64,000 nt of DNA from Thermoleophilia bacterium (GTDB lineage Bacteria; Actinomycetota; Thermoleophilia; Gaiellales; Gaiellaceae): NCBI GenBank assembly GCA_020845695.1, contig JADLFG010000017.1:62001-126000 (forward strand), in the 5' to 3' direction. The notes below the pieces were generated by a model. That model ran no database searches and was not told the origin of the DNA. It saw nothing but the letters and a program-made list of their open reading frames with translations. Shown here in pieces: positions 28,383 to 36,160 of this stretch. Numbering within the stretch: the first letter of the stretch is position 1; the number at the start of each line of letters is the position of its first letter. Both the position numbers and the translations under genes were made by a program.

Positions 28383-28898
28383 ATGCCCGACCTTCGCCTT
28401 CGTACCACCATCGCCGCGGCAGCCGTTGCCGCTTCCCTGGTCGCGCCGGCGGCGCTCGCCGAGAGCGCGAGCGATCCCGACGACGTCCCCGGCAGGCTCG
28501 ACCTGAAGCGCCTGACCCTCGGGGGCGGCGATCAGCTCGTGACCGTCCGGGTCGTCACCTGGGAGAAGGTCAGGGCGAGCGACCTCCGCTCGGCCGGCAC
28601 CGGGAATCGCCTCTTCGTGTACTTCGACTACCGGGAAGACGGCGCCTGGGATCTGCGCGCGCGGATCGTCGAGCTCTCCGAGGGCAAGCTGTACGCGTTG
28701 CTGGCGGGGTCGGGCAGCGCCTACGAGCCGCTGCGCGTGCGCCGTTCCGGGACGTCGCTCACGTTCGCGTTCCCGGCGGACGTCGTCGGCGGCGACATCG
28801 AGACGCTCCAGGCGTGGGCGAAGAGCGCCTACCGGGGGTCCGGCTGCCCGGTCGTCTGCGTCGATCGCGCGCCGGACGCGGGTGTCGTGACAACGTGA
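28383..28898 (+). CDS. Small secreted protein of unknown function
   Basis: 171 residues. Signal peptide MPDLRLRTTIAAAAVAASLV with cleavage after ALA near 26. The mature part is a single predicted beta-rich domain (LDLKRLTLGGG, LFVYFDYREDG, LTFAFPADVVGG) with a C-terminal GCPVVC cysteine pair likely to form a disulfide. ATG 28383 has GAGGAGG ~8 nt upstream. It is divergent from the proline-rich gene and sits among other exported proteins. I recognise no family. Confidence 0.7.
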   Translation: MPDLRLRTTIAAAAVAASLVAPAALAESASDPDDVPGRLDLKRLTLGGGDQLVTVRVVTWEKVRASDLRSAGTGNRLFVYFDYREDGAWDLRARIVELSEGKLYALLAGSGSAYEPLRVRRSGTSLTFAFPADVVGGDIETLQAWAKSAYRGSGCPVVCVDRAPDAGVVTT

Positions 28899-28983
28899 TC
28901 CGGCCGGGCCACCGTCGAGCCCCTCGCACCCGAGAGCTCGCGCGAGCTCCCGGGGCGGCTCGTCCCGGGGCGGCGGGGGCCGG

Positions 28984-29820
28984 TCAGGCCCCGGGGCGCG
29001 GGTGGGCCTCGAAGAAGCGCCAGAGCGCGGCGGTCGTGTCGATCGGCTCCTCCGGCCACGTGTGGCCCTGCCCGTCGAGCACGATCAGCTTCACAGCCGT
29101 GCCCCGCCGGCAGCGGCTCGTCTCGATCTTCGCCTCCCCGGCCCTCCAGGTCGCCGGGCGCGAGCAGCCGTTGTGCCGCCGCCAGAGCTCGAGACCGTCC
29201 CGGACCGGCGGCCAGTCGTAGCCGCGGCCGCCGCGGCCACCCTCGAGCGGCACGAGCCGGTCGTCTCGCCCGTGCACGTGGATCACGGACACCCGCCGCG
29301 GTGGCTCGCACGGCTCGAACATCGCTGCCGCGACCGGCCCGATCGCGGCGAGCTTGCCCACCCCGCGGCAGGCGAGGTAGTAGGAGAAGATCCCGCCGTT
29401 CGAGATCCCGGCCGCGTAGATGCGACGGCGGTCGAGCCGGGCGCGGCGGCCGAGGTCGTCGAGCAGGTCGTCGACGAACCCGGCGTCGTCGATGCCGAGC
29501 CTGGTCGCCGCGCCGCAGCATCCGTCGGCGTTCCAGCCGGGCCCGACCGAGTGCGGGTAGACGGCCAGGAAGCCCTCGTCCCGGGCGACCGCGTCGAAGC
29601 CTGACATGCGAGCGACACCCTCGGCGCTGCCGCCGAAGCCGTGGAAGACGAGCACGACCGGGACTGGCCGGGAGCGGTCGAGCCCCGGCGGCGTGTAGAG
29701 GCGGTAGGAGCGCTCCAGCCCGCCCGAGCGGAGCGTGGGCTCGGACACGCCGGCGTGGGCCAGCGGGGCGAGCGCAAGCGCCGCGAGCGCGGGGAGGAGG
29801 AGCGGGAGGGCCCGTCTCAC
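28984..29820 (-). CDS. Secreted PHB-depolymerase-like / LpqC-type esterase
   Basis: 278 residues. Signal peptide ending AHA near residue 22. An alpha/beta-hydrolase core shows the oxyanion strand VVLVFHGFGGS, nucleophile elbow AAGISNGGIF (Ser), VIHVHGRDDRLVP (Asp region) and GQGHTWP (catalytic His). This order is that of the esterase PHB-depolymerase/feruloyl-esterase family. Several cysteine pairs fit an extracellular protein. GTG 29820 is preferred because the signal peptide begins there. An 11-bp-period direct repeat lies just upstream and may control it. The natural substrate is unknown. Confidence 0.82.
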   Translation of the reverse strand: MRRALPLLLPALAALALAPLAHAGVSEPTLRSGGLERSYRLYTPPGLDRSRPVPVVLVFHGFGGSAEGVARMSGFDAVARDEGFLAVYPHSVGPGWNADGCCGAATRLGIDDAGFVDDLLDDLGRRARLDRRRIYAAGISNGGIFSYYLACRGVGKLAAIGPVAAAMFEPCEPPRRVSVIHVHGRDDRLVPLEGGRGGRGYDWPPVRDGLELWRRHNGCSRPATWRAGEAKIETSRCRRGTAVKLIVLDGQGHTWPEEPIDTTAALWRFFEAHPRPGA

Positions 29821-29840
29821 GCCCACAGGAGAGCACGCGG

Positions 29841-29859
29841 CTGTTAGGAGCCTGTTAGG
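29841..29859. promoter_or_regulatory. 11-bp-period direct repeat, candidate OmpR/PhoB-family operator
   Basis: CTGTTAGG occurs at 29841-29848 and again at 29852-29859, exactly one helical turn apart. On the minus strand it reads CTAACA-N5-CTAACA, the layout used by winged-helix response regulators such as PhoP. It is centred ~30 bp upstream of the esterase start. Confidence 0.45.
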
Positions 29860-29973
29860 GGCGCGGCCGAGGCCGCGTGGCGCGACCCGGGCAGCCGCTC
29901 CCGTGCATACGGTCGTCCCGGGCGGCGGTGGCCCCGCTCGACGGCTCGGGCAGCTCCCGCCGGCCGGGCGGGG

Positions 29974-29979
29974 TACCCT
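29974..29979 (+). promoter_or_regulatory. -10 element TACCCT, leaderless start
   Basis: TACCCT ends 9 nt before the GTG at 29989, giving a predicted leaderless or near-leaderless transcript. Confidence 0.45.
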
Positions 29980-29988
29980 GACCTCGTC

Positions 29989-30654
29989 GTGGCTTCCACG
30001 CCCGCTCCCGCCGCCTCCGGTGAGGACCTCGACCGGCTCTGGCTGCGCCGGGCGGTGCTCGTGCTGCGGCGGCCGCGCGAGGTCTTCGCCGCGATCGCCG
30101 ACTCGGCCGAGGAGGACGACGAGGCGAGACAGGAGCCGCTGCTGGCTCTGATCCTCCTCGCCGGCGTCGCAGCCGTCGTCTCCCTCTCCTCGACGTCGCG
30201 CGAGCTGCTCGACGACCCGGGCATCGACGCGGCGCTCGCGTGCGTGCTGCTCTTCCTCGCGGGCGCGCTCTACGGGATCGCGGGCTACTGGCTCGGCGGG
30301 CTCGCCCTCCATCTCGGTCTGCGCGGCACCCAGGCCGAGGACGGCACGTACCGGGAGGCACGCCACCTGCTCGGCTACTCGCTCGCGCCGATCGCGCTCT
30401 CGCTCTTCCTGCTCCTGCCGATCCGGCTGCTCGCGTTCGGCGGCGACGGCTTCCGCAGCGGCGGCCGTGACGAGGGAGCGGGCGAGTGGGCGCTGACCGC
30501 CCTCGCGCTCGGGTTCGTCGTCTGGTCGCTCGCGCTGCTCGTCGTCGGGATCCGCACCGTGCACGGCTGGAGCGTCGTGCGCGCGCTCGGCGCGCTGCTC
30601 GTGACGGCGATGACGCTGCTAGGCCTCGGGCTCGTCGTCGTGGTCGCGAGCTAG
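29989..30654 (+). CDS. Yip1-domain membrane protein
   Basis: 221 residues. A cytoplasmic N-terminus with LRRPREVFAAIAD (the conserved entry helix of bacterial Yip1 proteins) is followed by about five hydrophobic segments (~50-68, 82-110, 128-150, 165-185 and 195-218). IAGYWLGGLALH and VVGIRTVHGWS match the family pattern. Function in bacteria is unknown; the eukaryotic relatives act in vesicle traffic. The start is supported by the TACCCT hexamer upstream. It is transcribed divergently from the esterase, sharing a 168-bp intergenic region. Confidence 0.7.
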   Translation: MASTPAPAASGEDLDRLWLRRAVLVLRRPREVFAAIADSAEEDDEARQEPLLALILLAGVAAVVSLSSTSRELLDDPGIDAALACVLLFLAGALYGIAGYWLGGLALHLGLRGTQAEDGTYREARHLLGYSLAPIALSLFLLLPIRLLAFGGDGFRSGGRDEGAGEWALTALALGFVVWSLALLVVGIRTVHGWSVVRALGALLVTAMTLLGLGLVVVVAS

Positions 30655-30719
30655 CCAGCCCTGCTCCGAGTGGCGCCGCGAACGCCGCGCCGCACACCCG
30701 GGCGGTAGGCCGCAGGTCC

Positions 30720-30725
30720 TATACT
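30720..30725 (+). promoter_or_regulatory. -10 element TATACT, leaderless start
   Basis: TATACT ends 6 nt before ATG 30732. It is the closest match to the TATAAT consensus among the leaderless promoters here. Confidence 0.5.
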
Positions 30726-30731
30726 CCGGTG

Positions 30732-32117
30732 ATGGGCCGAAGGGTCTGCGTCGCAGCCCTCATCGCTGTCGGGGTGGCGGCACTGGTCGCTCTGGCGCCG
30801 GCCGGTACCGCCTCGTCCGGCGCGGGCGGCGGTTCCGCACGGCCCGACCGCGCTGCCGCCGCGGCCGGGTTCGATCTCTGGAGCGGGATCTGGAGGAGCG
30901 GGCTCTACTACCTGACGCTCAAGGCCTTCCCGGGCGGGCAGGTGCGTGGCGTGTTCCGGGAGGAACCTGCGGAGCTGTCGTCCACCCCGGTCGACTGGAC
31001 GGGCTACGACTTCCGGGGCGAGCTGACCTCGGACGGGGCCCGGGTTACGGGGGTGGTCGTCTCGGGCACGGCCGGGGAGATCGCGGCCGAGCTCTCGGTC
31101 GGGGACGGCCCGGGCTTCCGCGCGATTCTGCTGACCCAGTTCGCCTACCCGGGCGGTCCGGCCGTCGATGTCGGGACCTGGGGCTACGTCCGGAGGCTCG
31201 GCTCCGCGGCCGATCGCTCGCGCCTCCGGCTCGAGCGCACGTGGGATGTCCTGCGAGGTGGCCGGGAGGTGAGCGACTCGGCCCGGGTCGGGGACATCGT
31301 TCGCCTCGCGTTCGACATCGAGGCCCGGGGCCCACGGGGGCTCGAGGCAAGCTACGTCGCGGTCATCGTCGCCTTCAACAGGAAGCAGCTCGCCGGCCGC
31401 GTCGACGTCGTCGAGCGACTCTCGGACGACGTGCGTTGCAAGCGAGGGCAGTCGAAGACGACGGTCTTCTTCCGCTGCCTCCTCGACGGTCTCGGTCCCC
31501 CCGACACGGGGGCGACGGTTGTCATCGACGTCCGGGTTCCGGCGGCGCTGAAGAACAAGCTGCTGAAGGCGAGCTGGCAGCTCGTGCTCGCACGGAAGCT
31601 CGTTCCGGGCCTGAACGTGGAGGTCGACGATCCCGACGGGGTCGTGAAGATCCCGATCCGGCCCGCGAGACCGGGATCCGGGGGCGGTGGCGGTGACGAT
31701 GGCGGCGGCGGCGGGCCCGGCGGCAGCGACAACGGGGGCGGCGGGTCGCAGCCGCATCCGCTGACGCCCGTGACCGACGAGCTGCTGAAAGAGCTCGTGT
31801 GCAGGGAGGTGACCGTGGGCGGCCAGCCGTTGCAGCTGGCGAGCTTCCACGGCTTCAACCCGGACATCCAGAGCGGCTTCGCCTGTGGCTACACGACGGA
31901 GATCGGCGCCAGCGCGGGCGGCATCCAGGCGCAGTACACCCGCCTGCCCGGCGGCGTTGACTACTGCCGCGAGCTCGACAGCGACGGCTACTACCAGCGG
32001 ACGAGCCACCATGTCCAGGTGTACGTGCCGCCATGGTTCGACAACGCGGCCGCCCTGCGCCGTCAGATCCTGACCAGTCTCGAGAACGCGGGCATCGCCC
32101 TGCCCTGCCCGCGCTGA
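30732..32117 (+). CDS. Secreted two-domain protein of unknown function
   Basis: 461 residues. Signal peptide to about residue 28. Residues ~45-165 form a beta-rich domain (WSGIWRSGLYYLTLK, QVRGVFREEP) reminiscent of lipocalin-like barrels. Residues ~165-300 form a second beta domain. A Gly/Asp linker (~305-340) leads to a C-terminal domain with paired cysteines (ELVCREVTVGG, GFACGYTTEIG, DYCREL, LPCPR). The start is fixed by TATACT 6 nt upstream. No catalytic motif is evident. Its first domain looks similar in layout to the N-terminal beta domain of the phospholipase-like protein at 22341. Confidence 0.65.
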   Translation: MGRRVCVAALIAVGVAALVALAPAGTASSGAGGGSARPDRAAAAAGFDLWSGIWRSGLYYLTLKAFPGGQVRGVFREEPAELSSTPVDWTGYDFRGELTSDGARVTGVVVSGTAGEIAAELSVGDGPGFRAILLTQFAYPGGPAVDVGTWGYVRRLGSAADRSRLRLERTWDVLRGGREVSDSARVGDIVRLAFDIEARGPRGLEASYVAVIVAFNRKQLAGRVDVVERLSDDVRCKRGQSKTTVFFRCLLDGLGPPDTGATVVIDVRVPAALKNKLLKASWQLVLARKLVPGLNVEVDDPDGVVKIPIRPARPGSGGGGGDDGGGGGPGGSDNGGGGSQPHPLTPVTDELLKELVCREVTVGGQPLQLASFHGFNPDIQSGFACGYTTEIGASAGGIQAQYTRLPGGVDYCRELDSDGYYQRTSHHVQVYVPPWFDNAAALRRQILTSLENAGIALPCPR

Positions 32118-32324
32118 TCCGCCGGCGGCCACCCGGGGGCAGGTCCCGTTCGTTGCAGCCGGCGATGCCCACCGCGCTGCGGCCTTCGAACGATTACCCC
32201 GCTCCGTGGCGAAACACCCCCGCACGAGGGGCGGAGCCATCGAGGCAGCTCGCTCCCCTGCGTCGAAGCCCGCCGCGAGCTCCCCGAGCGGGTCGAGCAC
32301 GTCCCCGCCGTCGCCGCTCGCCCG

Positions 32325-33242
32325 TCAGTTGTTCGCGCGGTGCCCGCTCGCCTGCGTGCCCGGCGCCTTCAGGTTCGCGTCGAAGAAGAGGCTGCCGAAC
32401 GTCCGCACGACGTCGTAGCGGTAGTTCCCCTTGCAGTCGCGAAGCGCGGTCTGCGCGGACGGGTCGATCTGCTGGCCGCAGAGGCGGCGCATGTCGGCGA
32501 GGAAGCGGTCGTCGATCCGCCGCCGCGACCAGTCGTGGTAGTCGCGGACGCCGCCGGCCCACGGGTCCTCGATCGTGGCGCCCCGGTAGCCGGCGTCGTG
32601 CAGGTCGCACGCGCTCGTGAACCAGACCGTCCAGAACGCTCGCGGCACCTTGATCGACCCGTCGCCTCGCCGCACCTCCGGCTGGAAGAAGACGCCCGAG
32701 TTGCCGAAGTAGTTCTCAATCGCCAGCACCGCGTCCCACGCCTTGCCGCCGCAGCCGTTCGAGATCTTCGTGCGGTCCTGCCAGGGCACCTTCACGGAGA
32801 CGTGCGCGCAGCTCGAGAGCGGGGCGCCGCTGCTGCGCGTCCCGGCCGGGCTCTCCGCCCAGAGGCAGAAGTAGACGGGACCGATCAGATCCGTGCCGAG
32901 CCGCGCGTCCCATGACGCCCGGGCCCCGGTCGCGGCCTGAACGCCCGGCTCGGATGTGGCGACGGCGGTGCCGCCCTGGTAGAGGCCGAGATGGGGCCTC
33001 GCCCGGCCGCTTGGATCCTCGACGCTGTAGGCCAGCCGGACGCGGGAGCCGGGTTGGCTCACGCCGCCAGGCGCGTACGCCTTCACCGCGGGGCGGACGA
33101 TCGCCGCGTGTTCGAGCGCGGCCCCGGCCGGAGCCGCGGCCGCGAGGACGGCGGCTGCGAGCGCTGCGGCCGCGACCGGCCCTCGTCGAACCCGGTCAGG
33201 ACGGGGAGCACGCCTCGCGCGGTGGCACGCCGTGCCAGGCAC
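32325..33242 (-). CDS. Secreted protein with phospholipase A2-like domain (paralogue 2)
   Basis: 305 residues. Signal peptide to about residue 40. An Ig-like domain (GSRVRLAYSVEDPSGRARPHL) is followed by the same C-terminal domain as the protein at 22341: ISNGCGGKAWDAV, AIENYFGN, SACDLHDAGYRG (His-Asp-Tyr motif), SRRRIDDRFLADM and VRTFGSLFFDAN. The first beta domain of paralogue 1 is absent. The only upstream start in frame is the GTG at 33242, which lies inside a palindromic repeat, so the repeat supplies the first codons or the true start differs. Activity is inferred from the motif. Confidence 0.6.
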   Translation of the reverse strand: MPGTACHRARRAPRPDRVRRGPVAAAALAAAVLAAAAPAGAALEHAAIVRPAVKAYAPGGVSQPGSRVRLAYSVEDPSGRARPHLGLYQGGTAVATSEPGVQAATGARASWDARLGTDLIGPVYFCLWAESPAGTRSSGAPLSSCAHVSVKVPWQDRTKISNGCGGKAWDAVLAIENYFGNSGVFFQPEVRRGDGSIKVPRAFWTVWFTSACDLHDAGYRGATIEDPWAGGVRDYHDWSRRRIDDRFLADMRRLCGQQIDPSAQTALRDCKGNYRYDVVRTFGSLFFDANLKAPGTQASGHRANN

Positions 33243-33243
33243 C
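33221..33243. repeat. Palindromic repeat containing GTGCCAGGCAC, overlapping a start codon
   Basis: GTGCCAGGCAC (33232-33242) is a near-perfect palindrome, preceded by GGTGGCACG. It covers the first codons of the phospholipase-like gene on the minus strand. The same core appears as a perfect hairpin at 33707-33730. Confidence 0.6.
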
Positions 33244-33319
33244 AGGGCGGGACCTTAGCGGGCACCGGCGGAGCGGGGAGGACCCGCGGGCACGGGCCCT
33301 CCCCACGAGCCGCGCCGGG

Positions 33320-33613
33320 CTAGGAACCGGCCGCCCCGAGCCCTCGCTGCAGATCGTCCCCGTTCATCACGGGGGTCACGTGGACGGATGCGTCGAGATA
33401 CTCGAACAGCGGCTCTACCGTCGGCGGCAGCTCCCAGGAGCCCTCCATCTCGAAGATGAAGAGCGCCGTTCGCTTGCCGTCCTCTGCGTAGAAGTACGCC
33501 GCCTCCGGTTCAAGAGTCGCCACGGTGGACTCGATCGTCCGCTGGAGCGCCCCGCTCTTGAACGCCTCGTTGCCCCTCTCCACGGGCATCTGCACCTTCA
33601 GCAACATCCTCAC
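33320..33613 (-). CDS. Small conserved protein, DUF3303-like
   Basis: 97 residues. The sequence MLLKVQMPVE, TVATLEPEAAYFYAEDG, ALFIFEMEG and VTPVMNGDDLQRGL has the alternating beta-alpha pattern of small ferredoxin-like-fold proteins (DUF3303 type) that are widespread in actinobacteria. GTG 33613 has AGGAGG ~10 nt upstream; ATG 33607 is also in frame. The family has no established function. It lies downstream of panB, separated by a perfect 10-bp hairpin, and is probably transcribed separately. Confidence 0.65.
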   Translation of the reverse strand: MRMLLKVQMPVERGNEAFKSGALQRTIESTVATLEPEAAYFYAEDGKRTALFIFEMEGSWELPPTVEPLFEYLDASVHVTPVMNGDDLQRGLGAAGS

Positions 33614-33706
33614 GACATGCCTCCTCTCATGGTGGGATGGCTCTCGTGGAGGGATGCTACCGACGGGCGCAAGGCCCGCCTGGGGGCGGGCCCGCGGCGC
33701 GGGGCC

Positions 33707-33730
33707 GGTGCCAGGCGCGTGCCTGGCACC
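33707..33730. terminator. Perfect 10-bp inverted repeat downstream of panB
   Basis: Arms GGTGCCAGGC (33707-33716) and GCCTGGCACC (33721-33730) are separated by GCGT. The hairpin lies 9 bp beyond the panB stop on the minus strand, so it may terminate the pan operon. Its core equals that of the repeat at 33232, which suggests a dispersed element. No T-run follows. Confidence 0.55.
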
Positions 33731-33739
33731 AGTGCGCGC

Positions 33740-34603
33740 CTACGGGGTTGCGGCCCGGAAGAGGGTCAGCTCCTCGTCGGGCATCGCGTAGCTGTGCTCC
33801 TCGCCGGGGAAGGCGCCGCTGCGGACGTCGGCGGCGTAGCGCTCGAGCGCGGAGCGGATCTCGACGCCGATCTCCGCGTAGCGCTTGACGAACCGCGGCG
33901 AGCGGCCCTCGTAGAGGCCGAGCAGGTCGTGGAAGACGAGCACCTGCCCGTCGCAGGCGGGGCCCGCGCCGATGCCGATCGTCGGGATCGCGAGCGCGCC
34001 GGTGATCCGCTCGGCGACCGGGGTCGGGACGCACTCGAGCACGAGCGCGAAGCAGCCGGCCGCCTCGAGCGCGAGCGCGTCGTCGAGGAGCTGCTGGGCC
34101 CGCCGTGCCGTGCGCCCCTGCGCCCGGTAGCCGCCGAGCAGCGTCGCCGACTGCGGGGTCAGGCCGAGGTGGCCCATGACCGGGACGCCCGCGCCGACGA
34201 GCGCGACCGTCCGGTGGAGCGTCGGGCCTGCCCCCTCGACCTTGACCGCGTCGGCGCCGGCCTCCTTGACGAAGCGCACCGCGTTCCGGATCGCATCCTC
34301 GTCCGACACCTGGTAGGTGCCGAACGGCATGTCGGCGACGACGAGCGGCCGCACGGCCCCGCGCGCGGTCGCGCGCGTCAGGAGCAGCATGTCCTCCATC
34401 GTCGCGGGCACGGTCGAGTCGTGCCCGAGCACCGTCATCGCGGCCGAGTCGCCGACGAGGACGACGTCGACGCCGGCCGCGTCCGCGAGGCGTGCGCTCG
34501 GGTAGTCGTAGGCGGTCACCATCACGATCCGCTCACCGCGGTGCTTCAGCTCGGCGAGCTCGGTCAGCGGCAGCTTGCCGGCGGTGGGGGGACGGGTGCT
34601 CAC
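33740..34603 (-). CDS. panB: 3-methyl-2-oxobutanoate hydroxymethyltransferase
   Basis: 287 residues. It makes ketopantoate from 2-oxoisovalerate and methylene-tetrahydrofolate, the first committed step to pantothenate and CoA. Visible motifs: MVTAYDYPSARLAD, VLVGDSAAM (Mg-binding Asp), VVADMPFGTY, VKVEGA, GHLGLTPQS, VLECVP (catalytic Glu) and IGIGAGPACDGQVLV. GTG 34603 overlaps the panC stop by 4 bp. It is last in the DUF2520-panC-panB operon. Confidence 0.96.
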   Translation of the reverse strand: MSTRPPTAGKLPLTELAELKHRGERIVMVTAYDYPSARLADAAGVDVVLVGDSAAMTVLGHDSTVPATMEDMLLLTRATARGAVRPLVVADMPFGTYQVSDEDAIRNAVRFVKEAGADAVKVEGAGPTLHRTVALVGAGVPVMGHLGLTPQSATLLGGYRAQGRTARRAQQLLDDALALEAAGCFALVLECVPTPVAERITGALAIPTIGIGAGPACDGQVLVFHDLLGLYEGRSPRFVKRYAEIGVEIRSALERYAADVRSGAFPGEEHSYAMPDEELTLFRAATP

Positions 34604-35412
34604 GGCGTGTCTCCTTCCAGGACGACGTTGTCGATCAGACGGGTGGTGCCGACGCGGATCGCGGCGGCGAGGACGGTCAGGCCGTCGACCGCCAGGGTGT
34701 CCACGTAGTCAGTCGCGATGCCGCGCTCGCCGGCCAGGACGGCGGCGGCGACCTCGACGGGATCGCTGCCGTCCTCGTGGGCCTCGAGCCCGGCGGCGAG
34801 CGCGCGCGGGAGGGCGAGCGCTGCCGCCCGCTCATCCGGGGCCAGATAGGCGTTGCGCGAGCTGAGCGCGAGCCCGTCCGCGTCGCGGACGGTGGGGAGG
34901 ATCCGCAGCTCGAGCTCGAGCGCGAGGTCGCAGACGAGGCGCTCGATCACGGCCGCCTGCTGGGCGTCCTTGCGGCCGAAGTAGGTTCGGTCGGGCCGGA
35001 CGACCGTGAACAGCTTCAGGCAGACCGTCGCGACGCCGCGGAAGTGGCCGGGCCGCGCATCGCCCTCGAGCCCCCGGGAGAGGCCCTCCACGTCGACCCA
35101 CGTCTGAAAGCCTTCCGGGTACATCTCCGCGGCCGGCGGCGCAAACAGGAGGTCTGCACCCGCCTCGGCGGCGACGCTCGCATCGCGCTCAGGGTCGCGC
35201 GGGTAGCGGTCGAGGTCCTCGCCGGCCGCGAACTGGGACGGATTCACGAACAGGCTGACGACCGTGGCGTCGTTCTCCGCCCGGGACGCCCGAATCAGCG
35301 ACACGTGGCCCGCGTGGAACGCGCCCATCGTCGGCACGAGCCCGAGCGAGCGGGTGCCCCGGTGCGGCGCGAGCGCCGCCCGGAGGTCGGCGATCGTCTC
35401 GACGATCCTCAT
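34600..35412 (-). CDS. panC: Pantothenate synthetase
   Basis: 270 residues. It condenses pantoate with beta-alanine using ATP. LVPTMGAFHAGH carries the nucleotidyl-transferase HxGH site, FVNPSQF the pantoate site, and YFGRKDAQQ and LALSSRN the KMSKS-equivalent region. The start overlaps the DUF2520 gene by 4 bp (ATGA) and the stop overlaps panB, so all three are translationally coupled. No panD is nearby. Confidence 0.96.
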   Translation of the reverse strand: MRIVETIADLRAALAPHRGTRSLGLVPTMGAFHAGHVSLIRASRAENDATVVSLFVNPSQFAAGEDLDRYPRDPERDASVAAEAGADLLFAPPAAEMYPEGFQTWVDVEGLSRGLEGDARPGHFRGVATVCLKLFTVVRPDRTYFGRKDAQQAAVIERLVCDLALELELRILPTVRDADGLALSSRNAYLAPDERAAALALPRALAAGLEAHEDGSDPVEVAAAVLAGERGIATDYVDTLAVDGLTVLAAAIRVGTTRLIDNVVLEGDTP

Positions 35413-36098
35413 CGCGCGAGCGCTCCTTCGGTGGCATCCGCGAGGGTGCGGTAGAGCGGCTCAAGCTCCGGCCGGGCGTCGCGGATCGCCTCCAGATGGG
35501 CGGCAACCGTGCCGCGGTCGCCGCGAACGAACGGTCCGGTCGGCCTGAAGCCGTTCTCGATCGTGCGGCGCATCAGCGGCTCGAGCGCCTCGGGCGGCGC
35601 GCCGGCCGCCTCCATCAGCTCCGCGGCGGCGTCGTGGAGGGTGACGAGGAACGCGGCCGCCACCGTCGCGGCCGCGTGGTAGAGCGGACGGCTCGAGTCG
35701 GCGAGCTCGAACGGCGCGAGGCCGAGCAGCGCGGCCAGCTCGAAGCCGGCGCGCAGCGCCGCCGGCGACTCGCCGGTCACCGCCGCGTGGGCGCCGTCGA
35801 GCTGGCCGGGCCCGAGCCCCGGCTGGAACGTCTGCAGCGGGTGGACGGCGAAGCGGCGCCGGTGGGGCGCGAGTGCCTCGACGGAGGCGGCGCCGCTCGT
35901 GTGGGCGATCCACGGGCCGGCCGGGATCGCTTGCGCGACGGCGGCGATCTCCCGGTCCGGCACGCAGAGGAGGACGAGGTCGGTGCCGTCGCAGGCGAGC
36001 TCGCGACCGGTCACCCGGGTCGGGAGTCTCTCGCCCAGACGGGCGGCTGCGGCCCGGCCGACACGGCCGGCGCCGACGACACACACGGATTCGAACAT
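35409..36098 (-). CDS. Rossmann-fold DUF2520 oxidoreductase, possible ketopantoate reductase
   Basis: 229 residues. SVCVVGAGRVGRAAAARLG is a dinucleotide-binding motif at the very N-terminus; LVLLCVPDREI and IAHTSGAASVEAL follow, then the helical DUF2520 domain from ~115 (PLYHAAATVAAAFLVTL). ATG 36098 has GGAG just upstream and a possible -10 (TACACT, minus strand 36140-36135) before it. It is first in the operon with panC and panB. The pathway step between them, ketopantoate to pantoate, has no classical panE here, so this reductase is a good candidate. That function is inference; the fold call is firm. Confidence 0.8.
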   Translation of the reverse strand: MFESVCVVGAGRVGRAAAARLGERLPTRVTGRELACDGTDLVLLCVPDREIAAVAQAIPAGPWIAHTSGAASVEALAPHRRRFAVHPLQTFQPGLGPGQLDGAHAAVTGESPAALRAGFELAALLGLAPFELADSSRPLYHAAATVAAAFLVTLHDAAAELMEAAGAPPEALEPLMRRTIENGFRPTGPFVRGDRGTVAAHLEAIRDARPELEPLYRTLADATEGALAR

Positions 36099-36160
36099 CT
36101 GCTCCAGTTCCTGGCCGGATACCGGGCTCTGCCAAGTGTAACGCGGATCGAGGCCTTGAC

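Noticed and set aside
32118..32324. Possible terminator or structured RNA (CCCC-GCACGA-GGGG near 32218-32231)
   Set aside because: The stem is only 4-5 bp and there is no U-tract or conserved RNA motif; the rest of the gap shows nothing.
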